A stretch of 64,000 nt of DNA from Saturnia japonica. Its lineage: Eukaryota; Arthropoda; Insecta; Lepidoptera; Saturniidae. Positions 32,073 to 47,000 of this stretch are shown one piece after another (within the stretch, counting starts at the first letter, position 1; every line of letters starts with the position of its first letter). Both the position numbers and the translations under genes were made by a program. The notes below the pieces were generated by a model, which was given only the letters and a program-made list of their open reading frames with translations, searched no databases and was not told where the DNA came from. Location of the stretch: positions 5,044,501 through 5,108,500 of the forward strand of contig CM065321.1 of NCBI GenBank assembly GCA_033032175.1, read 5' to 3'.

Positions 32073-35000
32073 CTGTAAATTGACAAAATTATTATATAAT
32101 GCTATAAAGAAAAGCTAAAGATAAAAAACGGTAATTATTATGATTACTATGGGCCGTTCATACTACAATACAAAATACGTTTGCACTTAATTGCGGGGAG
32201 TAGGGGGGGGGGGGGGGGGGGGGTGTCGCTTACTGTAACAAACAACTTTACAAATTTTTCTCTCGTGTTTTTTTACATTTGTTTATTGATTTATTAACGT
32301 TTTATTATTGAAAATTATCGAAATTTGTCTACTATTAATTAACATATTAATTAATTAATTACCATTCGTGACGCAATATTGATAGGGGATATCGCAGTAA
32401 AGGCGACATAGCGTGACGTATTTTATGAACGCCCCTGATTATACGTATACTTTCCACGCTAATAATATGTGGCTTTAATCACTACATAGGTATATTGTTC
32501 GGATGTCTTTTTTTACTTGTTTTTACTTCTATTAGAATTAGCTCAACCATAGATACTACTTACATACTAAACGCCACCTAATTAATTTCTATGTTAAAAA
32601 AAATATTGTTCTCTGTCAATGTCTTGTACAACCGGTGTTTTATTTAATTGTTTAATCCAGTATAATCTAAGTTCTTTCAATAATTATTAAGAGGTTATGG
32701 GCCATTATTCATCTCCAAATAATAAAATTAACGTTCTACCGAAAAAGTTTCGCGATTCGATTGCATATAAATATACTTAGCCTCAACAGTGTGAATTCGC
32801 CGTGTTGTATTTTTCTTTCAGCTACTTCAGCTCATTTCATTATGGTTTCACAAATATCAATGGGAACTATTGAAAAACTGATTGGCAGGGAAAACTATCC
32901 TACATGGAAATTTGCCGTGAAAAATTATTTGGAACATGAGAACTTATGGGAAACAATTGAACCGAGTGCAGACTATGTGCAAGACGGTAAAAAGGATATA
33001 AAGGCAAGGTCAAAAATAATACTTCTAATTGATCCAATTAACTACGTCCATGTGCATGAGGCAACTATGCCGAAACAGGTATAGTCAAAATTAGAAAAAG
33101 TAATTGATGACTCCGGGCTCAGTAGAAAAGTAGGTTTATTACGAGATCTGATTTCAACCACTTTGAATAACAGCTCTAGTGTTGAAGATTATATTAACAA
33201 AATGATGACAACAGCTCATAAGCTTAAAAATATACATTTTGTAGTAGGAGATGAGTGGCTTGGTACTTTGCTACTCGCTGGCCTCCCTGATGTCTACAAA
33301 CCGATGATAATGGCTATTGAGAGCTCAGGTGTATCAGTTACTGCTGATTTTGTTAAAACATAAATATATAATAAAATAATACAATATAATAAAACTCAAA
33401 ATATGTCAGTCTCATAAAGGTTCACCAGATAAACGCCAACAGACAGGCCCACGATGTTACAATTGTAATAAATACGGTCATTTCAGTAAAAACTGCTATT
33501 TTCAGAATAATAAGAAAACTGATTCAGATAATAACACAAAAACAAATGGTTATTATGCTGCGTTCTCAGTTTCAGAAACATTGGACAAAAACAAATGGTA
33601 TATTGACTCAGGAGCATCGCTGCATATGTGTAGAGAGAAAAAGTGGATGTACAATGTTTCTCCGTCAACAATAAATAGCATAAAGGTGGCAAATAACAAA
33701 ACTGTGGCAGTGGAAGGTCATGGTAGTGTAAATTTGCAAATAAGAGACTCCGAAGGCAAACCTCAGATGATTCAGGTCAGAAATGTGCTGTATGTACCTT
33801 CTTTGACAACTAATTTACTTTCTGTAAGCCAGATGACAAAAAATGGTTGCGAGGTTATATTTGAGAAAGATTGCTGTAAAATTTACCAAGACAATAAATT
33901 GATTTTGACAGCTTTGCAATGTAATAGTATGTATGTATGTATTAAAAGATTTTTCTGACACACAAGCATTGCTGTCAACACTAGATGATGATATAAATTT
34001 ATGGCATCTTAGGATGGGTTTGCGCTTAAAGGGAGGATATTAGAATAAGCTCAACCATAGAGAAATAGACATACACAAATGCGTTCGAAAAACATAACCC
34101 TCCTTTTTCGCAGTCGGGTAAAACCTGTGTAAAAATTATATCAACTTACCTGAATCGCGTTGAAAGCCTGACATCTTTTAAGAGAGTTTAAATAGACATC
34201 TTCATTCAGAGTCTCCTCTACTGACACGTTGAGTTTTTCCCTCCCAGCTGTATTAGCTGTATTACTCTCACAGAGTGTCACGTTCACACAGTTGTCTAAA
34301 ACCTGCAGACTATTCTCACCAGAGCGACTAAACGTTATCTGCAGTAGCGGTTTGTTATTTCCGTTTATTTTAACTCTCGAGAAAGACTTAACCGTGTCTT
34401 TCTTAGCGCTTTTCTCTTCCTCGTGTGTAGTCAGTGAGTCCATTATGTTTGCGACTCCCTTGTTAATTAATTCATCGTTCTTTTTTAATGTCGATGCAGA
34501 GGACGAATCATCAGGTAGCTCCTGTATTAGGTGTTGAAACTCTTTGCGTATTAAACCGCGTATATATTCCTCAATACTTTCAGTGTCAGTAGCTTGATCT
34601 ATTTTAACTTCGCTTTTGCTTTCACTGGACCTAAAATGTATACGCATTAAAAATGTGTTTTGTTTAAAAGAGGAAAATATTTAATCGATCTCGCCCGACG
34701 TTCTTTAACTTCGGTGAACGAACGAGAACCGGTATTTTTAAAGTGGTATGGACGTTGCCGGTATTTTGTTTCTATCAAATATGTGATGTCACTCACAAAA
34801 CATAAAATAATTAAAAGCAATAAAGAACAAAAAGCCAACGTCACGCGGTGTTCCCAGGCGGTCACCCATCCAAGTACTGACCGCGCCCGACGTTGCTTAA
34901 CTTCGGTGATCGGACGAGAACCGGTGTTTTCAACGTGGTATGGACGTTGGCGATAGTTTATTTATATTTGTATGTCTCTATCAGATGTGTGATGTCACAA

Positions 35001-38000
35001 AACATAAAATAATTAAAAGCAATAAAGAACAAAAAGCCAACGTCACGCGGTGTTCCCAGGCGGTCACCCATCCAAGTACTGACCGCGCCCTACGTTGGTT
35101 AACTTCGGTGATCGGACGAGAACCGGTGTTTTCAACGTGGTATGGACGTTGGCGGTAGCTTATTTATATTTGTATGTCTCTATCAGATGTGTGATGTCAC
35201 AAAACATAAAATAATTAAAAGCAATAAAGAACAAAAAGCCAACGTCACGCGGTGTTCCCAGGCGGTCACCCATCCAAGTACTGACCGCGCCCGACGTTGC
35301 TTAACTTCGGTGATCGGACGAGAACCGGTGTTTTCAACGTGGTATGGACGTTGGCGATAGTTTATTTATATTTGTATGTCTCTATCAGATGTGTGATGTC
35401 ACAAAACATAAAATAATTAAAAGCAATAAAGAACAAAAAGCCAACGTCACGCGGTGTTCCCAGGCGGTCACCCATCCAAGTACTGACCGCGCCCGACGTT
35501 GCTTAACTTCGGTGATCGGACGAGAACCGGTGTTTTCAACGTGGTATGGACGTTGGCTATAGTTTATTTATATTTGTATGTCTCTATCAGATGTGTGATG
35601 TCACAAAACATAAAATAATAATAATAAAACAAAAAGCCAACGTCACGCGATGTTCCCAGGCGGTCACCCATCCAAGTACTGACCACGCCCGACGTTGCCT
35701 AAATTCACTAATAAGTAAGTTAATAATTCATTTTATTTAAAACACAAAACAATTTTACATACTTGTCATCAGAATCTCTCCTGTATCCATGGTAGCTGTC
35801 AGGGTCGCGAGAGCTCAACTGGAAACTTTTAGCAACTGAGTTGCGCGCTTGGCAGAACTGATTCCATGGACCAACTGAAAATAAGATTTCCAACAATATT
35901 CTACTTATATTCCTATGCCACATTTTATGGTTTCTAATTTATAACTATCAGTATTATTATATTTTGTAAATAAATATCTTATAATATTACTTAAATTTAT
36001 ATAATTACCTGATTAATAAAAAGCAAAAAAAAAAATAAACAACAATTATTTCGTAGTGGTAGTTTTTGATTAATATTACAGCAAATTAAGTAAACTTAAT
36101 ATTTGATTTTAGGCTAATATAATTTTAACTTACATTTAATATGTACAAAGGATCCAAGTTTCCGTATATATTACTTCAGATAAAATTATTTTAACAGCTT
36201 GCAAGGGAATCTTGTTGTGAAATATTTTTGACTTTATGTACATTGGTATTAAACAAGGTAAATTGAAAATGTAATAAACCCCGACACAAGTAACCTATTG
36301 ATTGAGATCATTCCAATAAGCCCAAACACGATATGTGTTATAAGTTTGTGAAAAGTTAGGTATACTGCAGATTCCAGAGGAGGCTGCAGCATAATGTCAA
36401 GGTTTTTCTAATGTCATTGAATTAACGGAATACAAAATCTCGACTCAATCAGACCTGTAGAAAATGCTCACATCTCACAGATTTTCTTTGAATCATAGCT
36501 AACAATACTCTCGATCGTGTCCTTTCAAATAAAATAAAAACTAGATCAAAATCGGTAGAGTCGTTTGTGGGCTATACAATGCTATAGACAGATACAGATA
36601 CACACGTTAAACTCTTAAAACCTTTTTTTTGTCAGGGGTTAAATAGTAAAAAATACTGACCATAGAAAAGTGAAGCACTCAGTGACCAACAAAATTGGAT
36701 AAAGTTAACTCCAAAATACATCGATTATTTTTATAATTAAATTCATATCCTTTCAAGGTAGTAAATTTAAGAGCTTGAAAATTAAAATATATCCACATGA
36801 AACATTTCCCGTTTGGCACAGATGTATAATCTAAATTTACAAAAAATCAGAAGTGAACACAGCTTATATTAGTGTTTAATAAGCGAAACGATACAGGTCC
36901 ACAAGGTTAGAGAAAATTGAAATGCTTTGATTATGTATATAATATGCCACAATACAAAGATCTACTAGTATTTAACATTGTCAAAATAAAAAATATCCAA
37001 TCCGTAAACTTTAAAAATATCCACTAAATATGCCTTTAAAAATATCCGTCGAACCAAATAGATTAACAATGTGCTAATGACCATAAGTAATACAAATAGA
37101 TTAATATCCATTGATCAATTATCATGCCATAACCCAAATAGGAAAAGTCGAAAAAAATAGTTGTATGTTAGTAGATTAAAAAATTAAAAGCCACATGCAA
37201 CAAACAATATTTATTGCTTAGAAAGTTACAAATTCACAACGAATGAAAAATTCAATGTTAATAAGAAGATTAATAGTTTAGTGTAACAAGTGCAAGTTAA
37301 TAAAGGTCATTCGACGAAGAAAATTTATTTCTTGGTACTAAATTTAAAAAAATTATAGTTGTACTAAAATATTATAACGTAATATTTCGCTTCATCACTG
37401 CGCATGCGTCTAGTAAAACACATTTTATTACAAGCACGAGAAGCATGAAATATGAAAAGCTTCACTTTAACTGACCGTTTTTCACACAACTGGTCGGTGA
37501 GATGGGACGTGTACGAAAAACTTTAGTAGCCTTTCGTGCGTTCAACTGTGGTAAAGATTTCTGAAGGGTGTCGACACAGTGAGAAGCTGGTTTAACTGCC
37601 GGTATTTGAGATCTGAAAACAGAAAAAAAATGCAATTTAGAATTTATAAAAAAGCCAACGTCACGCGGTGTTCCCAGGCGGTCACCCATCCAAGTACTGA
37701 CCACGCCCGACGTTGCTTAACTTCGGTGATCGGACGAGAACCGGTGTTTTCAACGTGGTATGGACGTTGGCGGTAGCTTATTTATATTTATATGTCTCTA
37801 TCAGATGTGTGATGTCACAAAACATAAAATAATTAAAAGCAATAAAGAACAAAAAGCCAACGTCACGCGGTGTTCCCAGGCGGTCACCCATCCAAGTACT
37901 GACCACGCCCGACGTTGCTTAACTTCGGTGATCGGACGAGAACCGGTGTTTTCAACGTGGTATGGACGTTGGCGGTAGCTTATTTATATTTATATGTCTC

Positions 38001-41000
38001 TATCAGATGTGTGATGTCACAAAACATAAAATAATTAAAAGCAATAAAGAACAAAAAGCCAACGTCACGCGGTGTTCCCAGGCGGTCACCCATCCAAGTA
38101 CTGACCGCGCCCGACGTTGCTTAACTTCGGTGATCAGACGAGAACCGGTGTTCTCAACGTGGTATGGACGTTGGCGATAGTTTATTTTTATCTACGCGTC
38201 TGTATCAGATATGTGACGTCTCAAAAGATAAAAAGCCAACGTCACATGGTGTTCCTCACAGTTCAATAGTTGAGCACTGAAGCACTGACTGTACTCGACG
38301 ACTAACTTCAATAGTTCAACGAACGAGAATTCATTCGTAATCCATATTAATAAGTCTGTATTTGTTTGTACATGTAATATTTTTTGCAGATTCCCCGATG
38401 GACGTGCTATATAAAGCACACAGAACACGAATATACTTAAAAAAAAATTTCTCTGTCGCGTGCGGAGCCGTGGACACATTGTTAGTTATTTTATACACTC
38501 ATCTAAACTCTACACCCACTTGTTATCATCAGGTAATGACATTGACCGGCCCGTCTTCTTGTTAGCTTCGTAAATCCATCTCTCGTGAATAGCGACCAAC
38601 GGCCTAACATTAATGTTAGCTAGTACATCTTCTTCAACGCCATACTTGGCAGTGACGCGACCAGTGCTAGTTCTGGACCAAGAGTTTGTGGGTTCCAGAG
38701 TGTCACCAGTTTCAGATGATAAGAAATCTTGTGGGTGATTTATTCTGAAACAAACAGTATATTATAAACTTGTCTATTCTATGTGGTGAATGAAGACTTA
38801 GAAATTGTATTCTAATTGTCTCATAATTTATATTAAGGGTGCTCAAACTCATAGTGCCAATTCTGGAGTAGAGGAAAAGGAGCTGTTACTCTAGGCGTTA
38901 GATGGGGAGGAGCGCCGAAATCCGAATGACAATTTCAAGAGAAAAGAAAACATTTTAATTTCTCTTCAATAATCATAGTATTCCTTAATTAATGGGAAAA
39001 CGATAAACAAAAGGCGCTGAAACACAACGCTCTATCTTGACAAAGGGCTTGCACAAGTATTGGCGAACTACTACAAACAATTTAAGCCGCTAGTGATCGA
39101 CTGCTACCTACTACTAGGAAAAAAAAATCACAATGACCATAAATTTAATTTTATTACACTTAAAAATTAAATATGTATCGGTGAACGCTAGAACTAGCAA
39201 ATCATAATTTTAGTCGGGATATTGATGCATATCACTGCATATTGCATGACACCCGCGAACTTTTCATTGAACGGCAAGCAATTACAGCATAAAGAATAAA
39301 AAATAGCAATGTACACTTTCACTGAAAAGGGTGTTAACATTATTGCAGTGAAAACTTCTTTAGCCGCGTTGAGCGATTTTTGATGGGGGAAAAACTTATG
39401 GGTTCGCGTCACCGGTGAACTCGACATGCTCGCGACATATTACGCTTACGTCAGACTAGCGACCAGAGATGTGACTTATTTAAGATACAAGTATCTGAAA
39501 TACAGATACAAGATACAAAATACGTATTTTCATCTTGTATCTAAGATACTTCTTTTAAATTCATTTTGTATCTTGTACTTAAATACCTTTTATTTGTTAT
39601 CTTAGTATTTTGTAAATACTTTATTTTCTAAAATAATTTTAGTAGTATTTGTATTTGTATAGACATAGGTATATGTGGACTGGTCAAAGCCAATAGCAGA
39701 AGGTATTCAAAGCCTGCAAGAGGGAAAAGTAACTTATTATGGTTGTCTTTTACCTGAGCTAATAAGAATTTAACATATCATCAAATATTTTAGGATGGAA
39801 AAACTAAAATACTGCAGCTCTCTACTAGATGTCATTTAAGAAAACCTAAATAGACGTTTTAAAAAGTTATTGCAGTTAGAGCTTTTGCAGCAAATGTGTA
39901 GAATATGTAGAAGAACTTATCCTGATTAAAACACGAAATATTAATCGATTTGAAAAACAAAAATCGGAGGATTTAGACAATATTGAAGGTGATATGACAA
40001 AAAAGTCAAAAGAAGAATTTTAATACATGTTTTTAGAGGATATCGATTCCTCTATTACAAGTGGCGGAAACACAGGGTCTACTGGCAGCACCGCTGACTA
40101 AGAAACACAGCAATACCTGAATAAATAAAGAAAAATGAATAATAAAATGTTTGAAGAACTGGTATTACTTAAGTCGCAATTAGAATCTTAAAAATATAAT
40201 ATTTTTCACAAGTCAACGCGATCTATTCGTAAATAATTCACGTAAATTAAATAAAATGTAGTTTTCTTAAAAAGTATTTTAAAGATACGTATTTTGTATC
40301 TAGTATTTCAGATTCTATTGTATAAAGTATTTTGTATCTGGTATCTGAAATACTAAATTTAAAAGTATCTTGCATTTTGTATTCCAGATACTTTGTATAG
40401 GGTATCTTGTACATATCTGCTAGCGACGCGTTATATAGCGGACTGTGTAGATGTACTAAATGAAAATAATCTTTATTCAATTTAGGCCCTAAGAAGGCAC
40501 TTATGAACGTCAAAACACTACTGCCGGTTCGGTAAACCTCTCAGACATCGAGAAGAACCGATAAGAATATCGATCGGGGGGTTTTTTTTGTCAACTGTAC
40601 AAATGTTATTAAAACAGGTAAAATAATAATAATTTAGTGGATGCACAGAGAGGGAGTCACTTCCAGACATTACCATTATTCACGTAATGATCCACCCTAT
40701 AATCCAACGTACTTCCTTCAACTTGTTGTCCGGTAAATCAGTAATATGCGTCGGGATCTTATTATAAAACTTGACACTATTACATAAAATACTTTTATTG
40801 GACCTCCAACCTCCATGTTTATTTATCTCTATTTCTAGTATTAATATTGTGCTGATCTTTGACAAAATCTAACTTGAGTAAGTTTTTACGACTATACTTT
40901 AAGTTATCAAGGATGTATTGGGAGGGCAAAGTAAGATATTATATTGCTGAAATTAGTTCTTTAGTGATTCACGAGGTTTTAGGTTGTAAATTACACGAAA

Positions 41001-44000
41001 TGCCCGTTTTTGTAATATAAATATGGTATCTACCTCAGCTGATGAACCCCACAGCAAAATACCGTAAGACATTAAGCTATGGAAATAAGCAAAGTAGACT
41101 AATCTAGCAGTGGCAATATCTGTTAACTGACGAATCTTACGTACTGCAAATGCAGCAGAGCTTAATCTTCCCGCCAAGGTTTTAATGTGCGGACCCCATT
41201 GTAATTTAGAATCAAGCGTAATACCTAAAAAAACATTACTATCAACTAAGCCTACTAAATTCCCTTCTATCTTGACACTATTATCAACACGCTGGACATT
41301 GGGCAAGGCAAATCTCATACATTTGGTTTGTTTGCATTTAGCAGTAAATTATTTAATGCAAATCATTGAGAGATTGAAACTAAAATATTGTTTAATTGCC
41401 TAAGCTCCGAATCTATTCTTTTCACTTTGAATATAAGTGATGTGTCGTCCGCAAAAAGAACAATGTCAGCGCCGTTTTCAACTACTAGCGGTAGATCGTT
41501 TATATAAACGAGAAACAAAAATGGTCCCAAAATCGATTCCTGAGGGACGCCGATTCTTGCCAATGATCTAGAAGACATCGCCCCATTTACACTTACTTTT
41601 AGACAGCAGTCTGTTGAATAAGATATCAGAAAGTCGAGAGAAGGGCCACAAACACCATAATGTTTTAGTTTAAATATCAGCGTGGTGTGATCAACGTAGT
41701 CGAAGGCTTTTGAGAGATCGCAGAATACACAGATTGCATCCTGTGACTCTTCCCATGCCCCAAATATATGACTTAATAGTGTTGCACCAGCGTCAGTGGT
41801 GGATTTCGATTTCGTGAATCCAAACTGTCGACCACCCAATATCTTGTGTTTATTAAAATACTCTACTAACTGCTTAAGCATAATTTTCTCGAAAATCTTA
41901 CTAATATAGAGACTAATATACTATATATAGAGTGTATATAGTACACGCATATATATACTAATATATTATATATACTAGACTCTATCATATGCGTGTTTGA
42001 CTTTTTGGATAGGTAAAATATTGTCATTTCGCGTCACCGACATGCTCTACAATAATTCAGATTATAATTGATTTAAAAATTCAAAAATGAATTTTCACTC
42101 TTTTGGCAGTCCTTAGACTGGTTCTGTTTTTCTTATTCATAATGTACGCAATAATAAAATTATTTGATTTATTAAATAAGTTTACAATAACGTCATCGCC
42201 ACATGCTTTAGAACAAATTTCCTGAATAAATCCATGATATTCATAAAAGTAACTGAAATAACGAAAATGCATGATGAATAAATGGACATTCCTATTTTTG
42301 TTTGTATAGCGTCTCAATTATTGAGTGTCAACCGCAAGCATTCGTTAGTTAGCCGATTGCCATATTTAGTATTTAGGTTTCATATTTATTTCTGAAAATG
42401 AGGACTGATAACAAATAAGTAGGTCCAAACAATCCCAGTTCACTGAAGAGCTATTTCTTTCAAACACGGATATTTGTCCATATTAATAAAAGACGAAATT
42501 GAGGGACCAGGTGCTCTTTCTGGCTTCAAAATTTACAAGCGTTAATAATATTACTATAGGCTTAGTGAAGAGACTGCAGTTGCACGAGTAATCGTTGCCG
42601 TCACACTTTCAAGGTCTTATTTTGAACTTTTCGGGAATTAAAAATTATTATTATTTACGCGTATAATTAGTAATCATTATTAGTTACGTATGTAAATGTT
42701 TTAAATCCGTACAAAGCGTGAATATATTGTGACATATCGGAAATGCATACTTTTCAGGGTGGCCATTACTAAGATGTAATTTTAGTGGAAAGTCCAAATT
42801 TTTTAAATTACACAAGTGCGATGTCCGAAAAATAAGTAAGCCTAACTTAAAGTAGGTAATACAGATGCCCCTATCCAAACCAGGGGAGACGGGTCTGGGG
42901 GCCCGTCTTTCCATTGCACAGGTTCGGCGGACGGAGGAAACAGCTACGGTGTACTGAGCTGTCTCTTACTCAAATGGGGCTCGGTATTGCCGAGCCGGCC
43001 GCCGGTACGACGCGGTTGTATGCTACCGCAGGTCCCGCGTCACCCTGACGAGGCGGCGCGGCGCGGTGGCGGATGGTACACCGTGGAGTTTTAGTGAGTA
43101 GGAGTCTCACATAAGCACTCGTCCCCCCCGGGCGGGTGTGTAGCCATGACGGGTTTCTCCACATTAAAAAAAAAGGTAATACAGATGCCAATTTCGAATA
43201 ATTTTAAAATTTGAAGCGAGCCGACTTCTCAATTTAAACATAATAAGCCTCATTATTTTTTGCTGTGTTGTTAAAAAAGGAACATAATACTAACATGCGC
43301 AAACCAGTGTAACTATCCCTACAATGATCAACAATTTTGTACGCTTTCTCTTCTGTTTTGTCTCGATTTAGAGAATTACTTTCAGAAGTAACTGGATCAT
43401 CTGTCGTAGAGTACACAGATATAGCAGGTGTATCAGATGTTGATTGTATATTTTTTGAGGGAAGATCTGTAAATATAAAATATCAATTAAGCAACATATT
43501 ATGTTTATATAAAAATTAATATGTTGTAAACAACTTCATAAAATAGTGCAGCCAAATTGAACAAAAAAAGCCAACGTCACGCGGTGTTCCCAGGCGGTCA
43601 CCCATCCAAGTACTGACCGCGCCCGACGTTGCTTAACTTCGGTGATCGGACGAGAACCGGTGTTTTCAACGTGGTATGGACGTTGGCGATAGCTTATTTA
43701 TATCTATGTGTCTTTATCAAATGTGTGACGTCAAATAATATAAAATAAATTGTAAGAAAAAAGATCAAAAAGCCAACGTCACGCGGTGTTCCCAGGCGGT
43801 CACCCATCCAAGTACTGACCGCGCCCGACGTTGCTTAACTTCGGTGATCGGACGAGAACCGGTGTTTTCAACGTGGTATGGACGTTGGCGGTAGCTTATT
43901 TATATTTATATGTCTCTATCAGATGTGTGATGTCACAAAACATAAAATAATTAAAAGCAATAAATAACAAAAAGCCAACGTCACGCGGTGTTCCCAGGCG

Positions 44001-47000
44001 GTCACCCATCCAAGTACTGACCGCGCCCGACGTTGCTTAACTTCGGTGATCGGACGAGAACCGGTGTTTTCAACGTGGTATGGACGTTGGCGATAGCTTA
44101 TTTATATCTATGTGTCTTTATCAACTGTGTGACGTCACACTTATAAAAGTAAACCGAAATTTGAATAACATGCGTCAAACATCTAAATGTTAAACAAAAT
44201 AACTTCAATTTGAATGGCTCAAGCAAACTTTCAAAACAAAGCATAGCTAAAAAAGATTATGATTAGTGGGGAAAAAGAAACAATTTGACGGACTATTATT
44301 TTAAAAAAATATTTATAAATATGTATATAATCTTACATGAAAAATGATTATAATACTTATTATTTTAGCATAATATACAATTGTACATGATATATAAATA
44401 TCATCCTGTAAGATTTTGTACCCACCTTTTTCGGTCGATTTAGGCGACATATCCTTTCGCTTTTCCGAATATTTACCAGGCTCACTAATTTCCCCAGAAA
44501 GCCAAGCATTTTTCCTCAATTTATTACTGCGAGCAATGGGCGTTGTAGGCAAACTGTAATTTTTTATATCAAAGTTGTACGTCGGGTGTTCCGTACTATT
44601 TTGATTTTTAATCAGAGGACGAATAGAGTCTAAATTATAATCTGGCACTTTAATATGCAACGGCTTGTAAGACTTTGGAGTGAAGCTACGGCTAAGTTTT
44701 GTTATTGGCCGCTCTATGCTATTTTGATCTTTATTATCCTCGTCGTTACTACCAAAATTGGTTGTGCGGTTTGGACTTAATATACTACAATACTCGGTTG
44801 AATCGCTTCGATGTAAAGTACCGGGAGTGTCCAAGTCTTTGATTCGTGCTTTTAATTTTGATATGGGAGTCGAACAGGCGCTTGAATAATCTTTTCCTGA
44901 CAATATTTCGTAATTATTTACTGGTACGTGTTCCACGCCGATTTCGTTTGAATCAAAACATCTTCGTGGTACCGGATATCTAGTATTGACGTAAGATTTC
45001 CTTACGGTTTCATATATAGGTGTAGTATCGCTTTTACTACAATCTTTCTCGCTGCTTTCTGTAGAACTCTCGATGGGTTTCCTCGAGTTCTTATGTATTA
45101 TCGCTTTATGTTGTATATTTTGAGGACTCAGACATTCAGAATCCGTAGTGTCCCACACGGTTGAATTAGTTGTTAATTTTTTGAACGGTAGTCGGGCTGG
45201 TATTATTATGTAGCCAAGTTCATCTAAACTACTCTGTAATAGTAAATGATTAGTAATGTTAGGTCACATAATTAATAAAATACAATCTTACAAAAAAAAA
45301 GAAAGAAATATGGGCAAAAGCCAACGTCACGCGGTGTTCCCAGTCGGTCACCAAGTACTGACCGCGCCCGACGTTGCTTAACTTCGGTGATTGAACGAGA
45401 ATCGGAGTTTTCAACGTGGTATGGACGTTGGCAATCATCGATACCAAATTTATCGTCTATTTTCATTTTAATCAATTACCTTCACGGTTTGTAGATTTTT
45501 CTGTAATGAATAAAGATCCAGGCGGTCGTTTCGTTCTAATTTGAGTCCAGATTGGAGTAACGAAAGCAAGCTTCCAGGATATGTGCCATCATGTGGTAAA
45601 GACATACCAGACTTGCGCAGTGTATACTGTTCTTGAAGTTTGTCATAACTGAAATTCTTCCATGGTATGGACGCTGTGAGTAAAAAGAGTACAGCTGCAT
45701 CAGTTTTACGTACGTACAAATTCATTTACAAAAATATCGTTATAATTGTTCACTTATAGGAAGGAGGTCATGAATGATCCTTTTACCCTGCAGTGGAAAT
45801 ATAATTGTTGATATTGCATGAATAGACTACCCAATAACTATTAAGTTATACTGTTGTTTTAAAATAAAAATAATCAGTAACTACGTAAAGAACAGTTTTC
45901 AGTTTGCTATGCAGGCTTTATCGGATGAAAATTGATCACGTAACGATTTTACGAAAAAGGATCATAAACAATTTAAATTTCAAGTATGTAAACATTTTAT
46001 TATTAAGTATCACGAAGTACTAAAAACGTTATTACACTGCAGGTCTATCGCAGCAGTTTTTTCGTGCGGGAGCACGGCCGCAGGTTCATGCGTCGCTATT
46101 GGTTCGATTTTGCGGCCGTGCCCGTTCCCCCGTATCAAAAATCGGTACTGCGATACATAGGTATAATATCGCATAAACAGATTAACATGGTAGAATTCAG
46201 ATATTCGTAGGCTATGCTGCAAGAGATCTCATAAATTCCAATATTACAATTTTAATGAAATTATTGCAAATAAAAATAAAATAATATACAGTTTGTAAAA
46301 TAATAATAATCTTAAAATGAGTATGTAAAAATAAATATTTTTTTTTTTTTTTTTACTGACTACACTGTTAGCCTTAGGGGCCCTATCCAAAAACAGAGCC
46401 GCTGCGGCTTTTACAGCTTCACCGGCTATAAATAAGTAAATTTAGGTCGACATAAATACATGTGGACGCGCTCACAGAGTACGACGCGCCTGTTAAAACG
46501 CCATCTATCGATAAAATTTAGTACTTAAAAATATTCGATGTAATAATTTCATATTAAATTATTGTATAATTTTATGAGACTAAATTTGATTAGTATTTAC
46601 ATAATTCCTTTGTAAACAATTGTGAGCGCGCCCGATGCTACTTCCCGTGAACCGCCATATAATGTAAAGAAGTAATATTGAGAAATAGTAAAATGAGTAA
46701 TGTTTTATTACATAATAATCCATCGTAAAATATATTAGAGAGATTATTAAATTATATTATAGTTATTAATTATTAAAGCCTTTATTTATTTGTATTTATG
46801 ACTTGTTATGTATTTAAAAAATATTGAATGTTAAAAGGTGGCGCCATCATCAGTAACTGTTTCCTTTAAAAATAATAAAAGAACTTCTAAAGTTTATCGA
46901 TTATTCATAATGCTTCTGTATTTATGTTGGGATTATTCATTTGTGGAAATATGTGTTTTATTTGTAATTTTGCTAAATTAATGTATAAATAATTCTATAT

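Noticed and set aside
34660..35740. Tandem open frames of about 72 codons (ending ...STWYGRWR) over the 5S clusters on the plus strand
   Set aside because: They are antisense readings through 5S rRNA genes and spacers; the conserved part is exactly the rRNA. The same applies at 37579-38180 and 50169-50387.
43090..43160. Part of a 28S/18S rRNA gene, suggested by the high GC content
   Set aside because: No rRNA motif could be recognised, and the block is exactly bounded by a retroposon-type target duplication.
45181..45725. A separate small gene upstream of the 45233 exon
   Set aside because: The 45673-45480 segment joins both neighbours in matching phase and continues the kinase C-lobe.
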